Origin: Xenophilus sp. E41
Lineage (GTDB): Bacteria; Pseudomonadota; Gammaproteobacteria; Burkholderiales; Burkholderiaceae_C
Length of the DNA stretch: 64,000 nucleotides
Direction: 5' to 3'
Assembly (NCBI RefSeq): GCF_003671765.1
Contig: NZ_QPIB01000009.1
Span: 124,001-188,000 of the forward strand
The translations under genes were made by a program, and so were the position numbers. Each line of letters begins with the position of its first letter. Position 1 is the first letter of the stretch. Under the pieces are notes generated by a model. That model saw only the letters and a program-made list of their open reading frames with translations, had not been told where the DNA came from and did not search any database. Positions 16,395 to 22,886 of the stretch are shown here, piece by piece.

Positions 16395-17305
16395 TGCACC
16401 TACCGAAGCATCCCGTCTACGTGGTGAGCAAAGGCCGCAGCCAGTACATGATGACTTCGCAGGTGCTGACGACGATGGGAGTCCATCACTTCGTCGTCGT
16501 TGAACCGCAAGAGGTCGATGTGTACGTCGATGCAATCGCCGCACGCAGTCTCAAGGCTTCAGTTCTTGAGCTGGACTTGACCTACAAGGACACGTACGAG
16601 CTGTGCGATGAGCACGGGCAGACGAAGAGCACCGGACCTGGGCCAGCGCGCAACTTCGCGTGGGAGCACAGCATCGGCGCTGGCGCGTCATGGCACTGGG
16701 TCATGGACGACAACATCAAGAACTTCTACCGGCTCCACAAGAACCGGAGAACGAAGTGCGTCAACCCAGGCATCTTCCTGGCGATGGAGGACTACGCAGA
16801 GCGATACGCCAACGTCGCGATGGTCGGTCCGAACTACTTGTCGTTTGTGCCAGACCGCGTGCGTCATCCGCCGTTCTTCAAGAACACGCGCATCTACTCG
16901 TGCAACTTGATTCGGAACAACGTGCCTTTCAGGTGGCGGTGCCGGTACAACGAAGACACGATCATGTCCATCGACATGCTCAAGGCGGGCTGGTGCACGA
17001 TTGAGTTCAATGCCTTTCTGCAGCACAAGCAGCAGACGCAGAAGATGAGCGGCGGCAACACCGCTGAGTTCTACCACCGTGAGGGCGTTGTAGGGAAAGG
17101 CTCATATGCGGCTGGCGGCACCACTGCGAAGTCGGTAATGCTTGTGAAGGTCCATCCCGATGTCGCACGCCTTGCGTGGCGGTTCGGCCGAGTGCATCAC
17201 TACGTGGACTATCGGCCGTTTCGGGGACGGCGCCTGATTCTTCGCAAGGGGATCGTGCTGCCCACTGAGCCCAACGAATACGGCATGCAGCTGAGGTCGG
17301 TATGA
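16394..17305 (+). CDS. TET-associated glycosyltransferase-like protein (TAGT)
   Basis: A 303-residue GT-A-like glycosyltransferase. The N-terminus YVVSKGRSQYMMTSQVL, the GPGPARNFAWEHSI motif and the WHWVMDDNIKNFYRL motif (DD as metal/nucleotide-sugar site, near residue 105) match the family described in phages as TET-associated glycosyltransferases, which add sugars to hydroxylated bases in DNA. No TET/JBP hydroxylase, thymidylate-synthase homologue or hydroxymethylase is in the window, so its acceptor base is unknown. It overlaps ParB-like and HTH genes by one and four bases in a single operon. Confidence 0.8.
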   Translation: MHLPKHPVYVVSKGRSQYMMTSQVLTTMGVHHFVVVEPQEVDVYVDAIAARSLKASVLELDLTYKDTYELCDEHGQTKSTGPGPARNFAWEHSIGAGASWHWVMDDNIKNFYRLHKNRRTKCVNPGIFLAMEDYAERYANVAMVGPNYLSFVPDRVRHPPFFKNTRIYSCNLIRNNVPFRWRCRYNEDTIMSIDMLKAGWCTIEFNAFLQHKQQTQKMSGGNTAEFYHREGVVGKGSYAAGGTTAKSVMLVKVHPDVARLAWRFGRVHHYVDYRPFRGRRLILRKGIVLPTEPNEYGMQLRSV

Positions 17306-17667
17306 AGCCCGATTGGCCGAGTATCAAGAGCGACTACATCGAAACCACCATGACGCTTGCCGAAGTGCAGCACAAATGGCGGTTGGCACGGGGCACGTTG
17401 AGTGCGCGTGCGACACGCGAGAAATGGCACGAGAAAAAGCAGCAATTTGCAGCAAATCTTGAGCAGATTCGGCGGGAAAACGTTCTTGCAAGACGCGCTG
17501 CGGAGCAGGAGCAGTTTGACAGCAACGTCCTCAAGGTGGCGAGCGGCCAGCTCATGGTCATCGCACGCCAACTACAGGACGGCAAGGTCGATGCGGCGAA
17601 GGTGCTCAAGCTGGCGAACGCTCTTGAGACAGTTCAACGCATCGGTGGTATCGCGTTCACGAAATAG
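17302..17667 (+). CDS. Helix-turn-helix protein, terminase-small-subunit-like
   Basis: A 121-residue protein. Its N-terminus (DWPSIKSDYIETTMTLAEVQHKWRLARGTLSARATREKW, residues 4-43) looks like the helix-turn-helix of some terminase small subunits or transposase-like DNA binders; the rest is helical and charged. It overlaps the glycosyltransferase stop codon by four bases. A better TerS candidate sits next to the large terminase at 25331, so this one may instead be a regulator or a DNA-modification accessory. Confidence 0.65.
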   Translation: MKPDWPSIKSDYIETTMTLAEVQHKWRLARGTLSARATREKWHEKKQQFAANLEQIRRENVLARRAAEQEQFDSNVLKVASGQLMVIARQLQDGKVDAAKVLKLANALETVQRIGGIAFTK

Positions 17668-17675
17668 GAGCCGAA

Positions 17676-17855
17676 ATGGACAAGGCTGAACAAGAAAAAC
17701 TCCTAGAGCTGGTGCGGCAGCGATTCAAGGAGCGCAAAGAAGCCGGCTTAGAGCCCGAGTACTACCTGATGCGGAAGGGGAAGCTGTCGGGAATGATCCA
17801 CCCTGAGCATGTTGAGCTGCGACTCAAGGAGGGGTGGAAGTTTCACAACCTCTAG
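17676..17855 (+). CDS. Small phage protein (59 aa)
   Basis: An open frame of 59 codons starting MDKAEQEKLLELVRQRFKER and ending KEGWKFHNL. It has AGGAG five bases ahead of the ATG and lies eight bases after the previous stop, so it fits as the last gene of the operon from 14938. It is lysine/glutamate rich and probably helical. Function unknown. Confidence 0.65.
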   Translation: MDKAEQEKLLELVRQRFKERKEAGLEPEYYLMRKGKLSGMIHPEHVELRLKEGWKFHNL

Positions 17856-17864
17856 GCATGAAAA

Positions 17865-17883
17865 GGCCCTCGCGAAGAGGGCC
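17865..17883 (-). terminator. Terminator for the leftward gene pair
   Basis: On the minus strand GGCCCTC-TTCGC-GAGGGCC is followed by TTTT. It separates the convergent genes 17676-17855 and 17896-18228. Confidence 0.75.
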
Positions 17884-17888
17884 GTGTA

Positions 17889-17934
17889 GACGACTTCAAC
17901 GGGCGTGAACGAGCAGCACCCCGTTGAAGTCGTC
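17889..17934. repeat. 15-bp inverted repeat spanning a stop codon
   Basis: GACGACTTCAACGGG (17889-17903) and CCCGTTGAAGTCGTC (17920-17934) are perfect complements with a 16-base loop. The stop of the leftward gene is inside the structure, just upstream of the terminator. Confidence 0.7.
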
Positions 17935-18228
17935 GTTTGGGATGAACCCGCGCTCTGACAACCAGACAATGTTGAGCGTTGCAAGGATCACCTGTTGCAG
18001 CGGCATGGGAGCGACCTTGGCACCGGCAGCGATTGCCCCGAGCTGCGCAAGGTACGTGTCAACGACGTTCGTCCCCAGGTTCTCGTCGCTGTCGCGCATG
18101 TACTTCTTCATGGTGTCTCCCATGAACAGCTCTGTAAGTTCTTCTGGCGAAAACGCCGGAGGGCAGAGCGTGAAGCCCAGCCCATCCGGTCGGTCATTGC
18201 GCCAGAACACGCTGGCGCGAATGATCAC
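17896..18228 (-). CDS. Phage protein of unknown function (110 aa)
   Basis: A 110-residue soluble protein (MIIRASVFWRNDRPDG) that I cannot assign. It is the second gene of a leftward two-gene unit; its ATG overlaps the stop of the gene at 18225 as ATGA. Its 3' end lies in a 15-bp inverted repeat followed by a terminator. Leftward genes inside a mostly rightward prophage are candidates for expression in the lysogen. Confidence 0.65.
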   Translation of the reverse strand: MIIRASVFWRNDRPDGLGFTLCPPAFSPEELTELFMGDTMKKYMRDSDENLGTNVVDTYLAQLGAIAAGAKVAPMPLQQVILATLNIVWLSERGFIPNDDFNGVLLVHAR

Positions 18229-18419
18229 GGAGCGCTGACGAAGACCTTGAGGCTTCCGGCCAGGGCGGCCAGCTTGTCGAGTTCTTCCGCGGTGAGCTTC
18301 CCGCCCAGCGCACCCTTCTTCATGTTGTCCGTCATGCGGTTGAAGAGGGGGACGGGCGGCTTTGCGGGGCCCTTGGTCTTCTTGGCTTCGGCGGTAGCGG
18401 GGGTGGTTTGAGTAGCCAT
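18225..18419 (-). CDS. Small Lys/Ala/Pro-rich phage protein (64 aa)
   Basis: Begins MATQTTPATAEAKKTKG, a low-complexity basic N-terminus, followed by a helical segment (LTAEELDKLAALAGSLKVF). The start at 18419 has GAAGGAA upstream; a longer in-frame start at 18659 is rejected because it would cross the promoter-like region. It shares the MAT-T/P N-terminal style with the leftward gene at 21342. Function unknown. Confidence 0.6.
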   Translation of the reverse strand: MATQTTPATAEAKKTKGPAKPPVPLFNRMTDNMKKGALGGKLTAEELDKLAALAGSLKVFVSAP

Positions 18420-18785
18420 TTGATTGATTCCTTCAATTAACCGCGATGTTGCGGTAAAGAAATAATATCCTCGGCTTGAAGGAATTACGGGCTTTTGAAG
18501 GTTGGGGCCAACTTTTACACTTTTGAGGAAATCAAGCTCCCAGAGGTGTTTTCGCAGAAGTCCAATAGGTACTATCACAACTCTCGCTCCCGAATTCCAG
18601 TGAGCATTCTGGAGGCTTGCAGCCTCATTGGCACATCGGAATTCAAGAGCGGAGTGCACGAATTGCGAGCTGCGTCATCCGGACCGCCTCACAGTCCGAT
18701 GACGATCCGGCGCGTTACACCGGCCACGCCTCATAACTGTGTACTTGCCCACGACCGCGGACAAAAATAACTCATCAACAAATTG
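18420..18785. promoter_or_regulatory. AT-richer intergenic region between divergent genes
   Basis: 366 bases without a convincing gene, between the leftward unit at 18225 and the rightward recombinase. It holds a dyad ACCGC-GATGTT-GCGGT at 18440-18455 in the leader of the 64-aa gene, a leftward TATTAT at 18462-18467, and a rightward TTGCCC/ATAACT pair with 17-base spacing about 30-50 bases before the recombinase start. It is a plausible divergent control region, though no repressor gene is recognised next to it. Confidence 0.45.
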
Positions 18786-19385
18786 ATGGGGTACCAAAAG
18801 ATGAAATTCCAAGCAGGTCACGTTCCTTCTCATCGCGGGCGCACCACGGCCACAGACCCAATCAAGACATCTGCGGACGTTGCCAAGATCAAAGAGTTGA
18901 TCCGCAACCACGTTCGGAACTACGCACTCTTTACTGTCGCGATCGGAAGTGCTCTTCGCGGTGGCGATCTGACAAAGCTTCAATGGATTGACACCCTTGA
19001 CGACGGTACGACCATCACACTCAAAGTTCTTGAGGGCAAGACGAAGAAGCCCCGGGTAATTCCCCTTAACGCGGAAGCTTCGGCAGCTCTGCGGGAATGG
19101 CGCAAGCACTGCGAGTCAGAATTTATCTACAGTGGGCAACGTGGAGCGCTCACAGTTGCACAGTGGGGCAGGATGCTCAAGGGGTGGTGCAAAGAGGTCG
19201 GATTGGAGGGGCGGTTTTCCAGTCACTCAGCCAGGAAGACATTTTGCAGGGTGTCTCATGACGAGCATGACGTGCCTCTCATCGTTCTAATGGAAATTCT
19301 CAACCATTCGTCCCCACGGCAAACCATGACATACATGGGTTCTCTTGGCGATGAGGTCAAGCAGGCTTACTCGCGAGTGATTTAA
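18786..19385 (+). CDS. Tyrosine recombinase, catalytic domain only (199 aa)
   Basis: A compact tyrosine recombinase with the full catalytic set: R58 (SALRGGDL), K85 (EGKTKKPRVI), H147-x-x-R150 (HSARKTF), H174 (LNHSSPRQT) and Y183 (MTYMG). It lacks the N-terminal core-binding SAM-like domain; only about 30 residues precede the catalytic domain. An ATG at 18801 is an alternative start with GGGG ahead of it. Because integration is served by the serine integrase, a role in multimer resolution or inversion is more likely, but no target site was identified. Confidence 0.85.
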   Translation: MGYQKMKFQAGHVPSHRGRTTATDPIKTSADVAKIKELIRNHVRNYALFTVAIGSALRGGDLTKLQWIDTLDDGTTITLKVLEGKTKKPRVIPLNAEASAALREWRKHCESEFIYSGQRGALTVAQWGRMLKGWCKEVGLEGRFSSHSARKTFCRVSHDEHDVPLIVLMEILNHSSPRQTMTYMGSLGDEVKQAYSRVI

Positions 19386-19420
19386 GTTTTTTAGCAAGTC
19401 TGGTGGGAATAAAATAGTAG

Positions 19421-19867
19421 ATGCACAGCATCTACATCATCACGAACACCCACACTGGCAAGGTCTACGTTGGCAGGGGTAAATCCATTGCGGGACGAAG
19501 AAAACATCACCGTAGTGCGCTCAGACACAATAGGCACTGGAATCCTGCGATGCAGGCAGATTACAACGCTGACCCTGATTCATGGGAGTGGTGTAAGACT
19601 CTTGAAGAAGTAGAGACGCTCGAAGAAGCTCTTCGAGCAGAGACTGAATGGATCAAGGCTTTTCCCGAGGTGTACAACTATTTCGGAAGAGACGATGCGA
19701 CTTCACATCGTGCCAAGCTTTCAAAAGCACGGCGCGGGAACCCGCTGACGGCGGAGCACAGGGCCAAACTCAGTAAAGCGGCGTTGGGCAGGAAATTTAC
19801 GGACGAGCATAGAGCAAAAATAGCAGCCTCGGTTAAGGCTGCTTACGCCAAGACGAGGAGCCGATAG
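19421..19867 (+). CDS. GIY-YIG homing-type endonuclease with NUMOD3 repeats
   Basis: A 148-residue nuclease. The GIY-YIG core reads SIYIITNTHTGKVYVGRGKS, followed by RRKHHRSAL with the catalytic arginine region, and ETEWIKAFPEVYNYFGRD bearing the catalytic glutamate. The C-terminus holds three NUMOD3-type DNA-binding repeats (SHRAKLSKARRG, EHRAKLSKAALGR, EHRAKIAAS). Free-standing genes of this kind are usually selfish homing elements in phages. It is the first of three GIY-YIG genes within 1.6 kb. Confidence 0.88.
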   Translation: MHSIYIITNTHTGKVYVGRGKSIAGRRKHHRSALRHNRHWNPAMQADYNADPDSWEWCKTLEEVETLEEALRAETEWIKAFPEVYNYFGRDDATSHRAKLSKARRGNPLTAEHRAKLSKAALGRKFTDEHRAKIAASVKAAYAKTRSR

Positions 19868-19870
19868 AGC

Positions 19871-20350
19871 TCAAATCCAGCCTTTAACTTTGGCGGCTCT
19901 TACCAGTTCGTCAAGCTCTCCAGGGCGAGGTTTGTTGACTTGCTCAAACGCCAATTGAACTGGAGACTTCACGCGCTTCTTGCGGCGTATGTCTACTGTT
20001 CCACCGACGTTCTGCAGTGGATGCCCTTCACTCAGTAAAAAGTTCTTCCACCACGTTTCCGTCTCATTTCCCTCTGGATCAAGCACGACCATTCTCAGGG
20101 TGTGCCTAAATTTGTGATAGCGGGCGAACTCGTAGGCAGGCTTCATATCTCTGCCGTGTTCGATAGCGCGACGATGCTGGTCCCACCGCCTGTTTGGGTT
20201 GACAGCAATTCCTACGTAGAAGTAGATTGGGCATTCTTCTGGTCCAACGGCTAATGCGTAGACTTGGTCGATCTGCCGGCCAGTACTGTTCTTGAATTCT
20301 TGTTGCTTCTTGCGTTCGTCTTTGATCTTTTGCTTGACTCTAAAATTCAT
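19871..20350 (-). CDS. GIY-YIG nuclease-like protein, start disrupted by an amber codon
   Basis: The GIY-YIG core is VYALAVGPEECPIYFYVGIA with NRRWDQHRRAI; the rest is basic. The ATG at 20350 gives 159 residues but has no good ribosome site. Eighty-one bases upstream an excellent AGGAGG is followed by ATG (20431), three codons (NRT) and an in-frame TAG, after which the frame stays open through a TTG at 20416 into this gene. The simplest reading is a nonsense mutation at codon 5 of a longer gene, or stop-start reinitiation at TAGTTG. Confidence 0.7.
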   Translation of the reverse strand: MNFRVKQKIKDERKKQQEFKNSTGRQIDQVYALAVGPEECPIYFYVGIAVNPNRRWDQHRRAIEHGRDMKPAYEFARYHKFRHTLRMVVLDPEGNETETWWKNFLLSEGHPLQNVGGTVDIRRKKRVKSPVQLAFEQVNKPRPGELDELVRAAKVKGWI

Positions 20351-20410
20351 GTCGAATGTGGTAGTTTCGATCTGATATTTAGGGCCTATAAATAGCTTCG
20401 TAGACAACAA

Positions 20411-20450
20411 GCTCAACTAGGTTCTGTTCATAGTTCCTCCTAGGTTAAGG
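20411..20450 (-). promoter_or_regulatory. Strong ribosome site with five-codon leader frame
   Basis: On the minus strand, AGGAGGAACT is followed by ATG-AAC-AGA-ACC-TAG-TTG. The stop at 20417-20419 is in frame with the GIY-YIG gene downstream. Confidence 0.6.
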
Positions 20451-20490
20451 TTGTTAAGGTTGTTGAGCGTGTTATCTCCTTAGGCTTAAA

Positions 20491-20529
20491 GGCCCGCATA
20501 TTCCTGACATGGTATGCGGGCCTTTTTTT
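20491..20529 (+). terminator. Strong terminator
   Basis: GGCCCGCATA and TATGCGGGCC form a 10-bp stem with a 12-base loop, followed by seven T. It faces rightward, beyond the antisense GIY-YIG gene; the first rightward unit upstream is 18786-19867. Confidence 0.85.
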
Positions 20530-20543
20530 GCGCTGAATACGAC

Positions 20544-20563
20544 GAAAGGGCCGTAGCCCTTTC
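20544..20563 (-). terminator. Terminator of the leftward GIY-YIG gene
   Basis: GAAAGGGC-CGTA-GCCCTTTC hairpin overlapping the stop codon at 20562. Confidence 0.65.
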
Positions 20564-20990
20564 AGATGTAGCGGAAGTTTGGATGCCTTGTGCCAGTCCT
20601 ACCCTGCCCAAGCTCTTTGATCATTTGCCGCTGTGATCGGTAAATGGTCACGCCGTCAATCGTGCACTTTCGTCCTGGCGAGCCGTTTGCGCCTGTCCTT
20701 TTCGCCTTGACGCCAGCTCGGCCGAGAATGTTGTAGACCTCCGGGAATGCGTTGACCCATTCCTTCTCAATTGCTCTACCATCATCGGACCCACCGTCCA
20801 CGGTTTCAATAACGGTGTATTCCCAGCAAGTTGGGTCTTCGTTGTAATCAGCTTGCAGTGTGGGATTTGAATGCTTATTGCGTCGTAGCTCGCTGCGATG
20901 GACGTTAAATCGGAAGTAGGTGTCCAGTGTCTTGCCCACATAGACTTTGCCAGTGCGGGTGTTCGTGATGATGTAAAAGTGGTAGAGCAT
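20562..20990 (-). CDS. GIY-YIG homing-type endonuclease (second full-length copy)
   Basis: A 142-residue nuclease paralogous to the one at 19421: MLYHFYIITNTRTGKVYVGKT, RFNVHRSELRRNKHSNPTLQ and EKEWVNAFPEVYNILGRAG. Its C-terminus differs, carrying a NUMOD1-like segment (CTIDGVTIYRSQRQMIKELG) in place of NUMOD3 repeats. The start has GGAG just upstream and follows the stop of the 89-aa gene by one base, so the two are coupled. Confidence 0.85.
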   Translation of the reverse strand: MLYHFYIITNTRTGKVYVGKTLDTYFRFNVHRSELRRNKHSNPTLQADYNEDPTCWEYTVIETVDGGSDDGRAIEKEWVNAFPEVYNILGRAGVKAKRTGANGSPGRKCTIDGVTIYRSQRQMIKELGQGRTGTRHPNFRYI

Positions 20991-20991
20991 C

Positions 20992-21261
20992 TCATTCTCC
21001 GTGCCCGTTCAGAATGAATCGGCAGTGCGCCTCATCCATCAATGCGCTCACATCCTTGAAGCCAGCTTTCTTGCTGATATCGATAAGGTGCTTTAGCTCG
21101 CGGTGGATCTGATGAATTGCAAGCTGTGCATCCCGCAAGGCGCACATATCGAGCGAAATGCTTCTCCACTTCTTTGCGACCTTCAATTTAAGTTCATTGT
21201 CGTAGAAGCGGTCCACAAGGTATTCTTGGGTGATGTGATTGGTTTTGAGGGCAGTAGCCAT
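20992..21261 (-). CDS. Phage protein of unknown function (89 aa)
   Basis: An 89-residue, mostly helical protein starting MATALKTNHITQEYLVDRFYD, with a strong AAGGAGAG ribosome site. It precedes the GIY-YIG gene on the same strand. An inverted repeat TTAAGAGC/GCTCTTAA (21277-21284, 21301-21308) lies in its leader and may be an operator. No family recognised. Confidence 0.65.
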   Translation of the reverse strand: MATALKTNHITQEYLVDRFYDNELKLKVAKKWRSISLDMCALRDAQLAIHQIHRELKHLIDISKKAGFKDVSALMDEAHCRFILNGHGE

Positions 21262-21341
21262 CTTTCTCTCCTTAGGTTAAGAGCGAGCACCATTGCTTCA
21301 GCTCTTAATCTATGTATAGAAAAAGTGGCTTTTTCCTGCAT

Positions 21342-21581
21342 TTATTCGCTAGTTGTCTTAGTCGGCCGCGTTCTAGGTCTTCCCACGGGCCTACGCATCT
21401 TCTCCTTGATAAGGTCACGCTGGCGTCTATAGACTCGCAGCTCCATCGAATGAACAAGCTTCTCAAAGATTGCACGGAAGTTGTCGGTTAAAAGAGGTGC
21501 AGCTAACTCGTAAGCGTGCTGCAATGCAGTCAGCGCCTTCTGCAATTCTTCGTCTGTGCCGGTGTAGTTTGGGGTAGCCAT
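21342..21581 (-). CDS. Small basic phage protein with AT-hook-like tail (79 aa)
   Basis: Starts MATPNYTGTDEELQKALTALQ; the helical middle (LLTDNFRAIFEKLVHSMELR) is followed by a basic tail RRPVGRPRTRPTK resembling an AT-hook (GRP flanked by basic residues), suggesting DNA binding. The start at 21581 is chosen because GAGAAG precedes it; the longer frame to 21677 crosses the leader hairpin. Role unknown. Confidence 0.6.
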   Translation of the reverse strand: MATPNYTGTDEELQKALTALQHAYELAAPLLTDNFRAIFEKLVHSMELRVYRRQRDLIKEKMRRPVGRPRTRPTKTTSE

Positions 21582-21610
21582 TTGTCTTCTCGTGGGTAAA
21601 TGGCTATTTA
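21576..21610 (-). promoter_or_regulatory. TAAATA motif and start-codon hairpin, leftward
   Basis: On the minus strand TAAATA (21610-21605) runs into TAGCCATTT, then a loop holding the GAGAAG ribosome site, then AAATGGCTA, which contains the start codon of the 79-aa gene. Perfect 9-bp stem. Confidence 0.55.
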
Positions 21611-21653
21611 GTACAAAAACCTGATCAATTGTCGGATTCGCACTGTGCACGGC

Positions 21654-21672
21654 TAAATACCTCTTTGCGAGG
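21654..21672 (+). promoter_or_regulatory. TAAATA motif and small hairpin before 21680
   Basis: TAAATA (21654-21659) followed by CCTC-TTTGC-GAGG; the GAGG arm is the likely ribosome site of the 81-aa gene. Confidence 0.5.
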
Positions 21673-21679
21673 TACACGC

Positions 21680-21925
21680 ATGCGACACATCAAAAAGGCG
21701 TTCATCGACATCTTCACAGACGGCGACCGTGATTGGGACTACGCTAAGGTGATTGGCACACTCGGACTGGTCGTCTTCATGGGCATCAGCTTTTGGTCTT
21801 ACGGCCTGAAGGGCAAAGACTTTGCGCCCATTGAGTGGGCTACAGGGTTCACCATGATCGTTGCTGGCGCTGCTGGCGTGAGCAAACTGCGCGATAAGAC
21901 GATACGATCGAGCCCTACAGAATAA
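21680..21925 (+). CDS. Small phage membrane protein (81 aa), holin-like candidate
   Basis: Residues about 24-42 (VIGTLGLVVFMGISFWSYG) and 53-72 (WATGFTMIVAGAAGVSKLRD) give two hydrophobic segments after an acidic/aromatic start (FIDIFTDGDRDWDYAKV). Small two-segment proteins of this pattern are found in lysis modules of tailed phages, but no endolysin lies beside it, so holin is only a possibility. An upstream start at 21629 is rejected because it crosses the TAAATA-hairpin leader. Confidence 0.6.
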   Translation: MRHIKKAFIDIFTDGDRDWDYAKVIGTLGLVVFMGISFWSYGLKGKDFAPIEWATGFTMIVAGAAGVSKLRDKTIRSSPTE

Positions 21926-21942
21926 TTGTTGAGGGCGAACAC

Positions 21943-22176
21943 ATGGAAGACGATGTCGATCTGTGGAAGGTGGCTGGCTATTCCTGCTTGAGCTGGTTCG
22001 GCGCAGCATTGCTGTCGCCGCTGTTTGCTCTATTTGGGGCTGACTACGCGGTGGGCGCTACAGTGGTATGCGGCCTATTGGCAGGCGTCATGGCTGAAGG
22101 TGCGGGACGAAACGAAGCAGCGTTGAAGAAGGTCCGCGCGGAACTTGACGAGCTTCGTAAGAAGTATTCAACATAG
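21943..22176 (+). CDS. Small phage membrane protein (77 aa)
   Basis: A 77-residue protein with a hydrophobic region (residues about 10-50, with SWFGAALLSPLFALFG and AVGATVVCGLLAGVMA) and a charged coiled-coil tail (ALKKVRAELDELRKKYST). It follows the 81-aa membrane protein by 17 bases with GAGGG ahead of the ATG, so the two form a unit. It could be an antiholin/holin partner or a spanin-like anchor; nothing decides it. Confidence 0.6.
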   Translation: MEDDVDLWKVAGYSCLSWFGAALLSPLFALFGADYAVGATVVCGLLAGVMAEGAGRNEAALKKVRAELDELRKKYST

Positions 22177-22228
22177 AATGGCTGCACCGCACGTGTCTGG
22201 CCGTCATTGACTCCAAGGCTGGCAGACC

Positions 22229-22642
22229 TTAAAACTTCGTCGGCTCATCCCACACTGGAAAGATCCCGTAGTTGAAGTCAGTGGCAATCTGAAAGACCCG
22301 CTTTACGGCATCTGAGCGTGTTGCCATCATCATGGTCCCGTCTTTCCTATAGACGCAGTGGCCAGCAAACACGCCTCCTTTCGCCACAATCTGATCAATT
22401 CGCTGCTGGTTGAATTTGAAGGCCATATTGACGCCCACGTCAAGGCCGCCGTCTTTGTCGCGTTCGATGCTTTGATACACCACCCTGTAGTTTTCAGGCC
22501 AATGCTCTGACAGTTGCTCGACGCAGTGCTTGAACTGCTTTCGCTCCTGCATAGTTACGTCTGCGGGCTCATCGACCTCTGTCTTAACGCCGCAGCCCAA
22601 GATGTGCGCGCATACAAGAACAATGGTTAGAAGCTTGGTCAT
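22229..22642 (-). CDS. Phage-borne lipoprotein (137 aa)
   Basis: The leader MTKLLTIVLVCAHILGC ends in a lipobox with Cys17, so the mature protein is lipid anchored. The rest is soluble, with two further Cys that could pair (HCVEQLSEHWP and GHCVYRKDG). It is transcribed leftward, alone, behind AAAGGA and an AT-rich region with a TAAAAT-like -10, the arrangement of a lysogenic-conversion (moron) gene. A role in superinfection exclusion or envelope change is plausible but unproven. Confidence 0.75.
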   Translation of the reverse strand: MTKLLTIVLVCAHILGCGVKTEVDEPADVTMQERKQFKHCVEQLSEHWPENYRVVYQSIERDKDGGLDVGVNMAFKFNQQRIDQIVAKGGVFAGHCVYRKDGTMMMATRSDAVKRVFQIATDFNYGIFPVWDEPTKF

Positions 22643-22757
22643 GGCGGTCCTTTCAAGTGAGTTGCTTTACAATTTTAATTAGCGTACGGACCAATTACGG
22701 GCGTTACACTCTCCATTAATTATTGCAGGAATGCACTTTTCTTATAAATAAGTTGCG

Positions 22758-22846
22758 ACAGATTAAGAGAGACCTGAGTGGCTGTGGTGGCCTTGTACGA
22801 TGCGTGCAAGCGGACGTGTTCCTCATTCAGGTCTCCCTTAATCTGT
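22758..22846. repeat. Long inverted repeat upstream of the polymerase-like gene
   Basis: ACAGATTAAGAGAGACCTGA (22758-22777) pairs with TCAGGTCTCCCTTAATCTGT (22827-22846), 19 of 20 positions. The loop holds an inner stem CTTG.ACG-ATG-CGT.CAAG. It starts seven bases after a TATAAATA (22743-22750) and ends 40 bases before the gene start. Confidence 0.8.
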
Positions 22847-22886
22847 TGAACCATTAGTTGCCACCACGACTAGGAATCGCAGAACT

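Noticed and set aside
17302-17667. HTH protein as the main terminase small subunit
   Set aside because: It lies 8 kb from the large terminase in the modification operon; the gene at 25331 is adjacent and fits better.
18495-18770. A 91-codon rightward open frame starting with TTG
   Set aside because: No ribosome site, unusual start and no recognisable pattern; it crosses a likely divergent promoter region.
18786-19385. Phage excisionase/directionality role for the tyrosine recombinase
   Set aside because: Serine-integrase directionality factors are small non-recombinase proteins; a full catalytic set argues against it.
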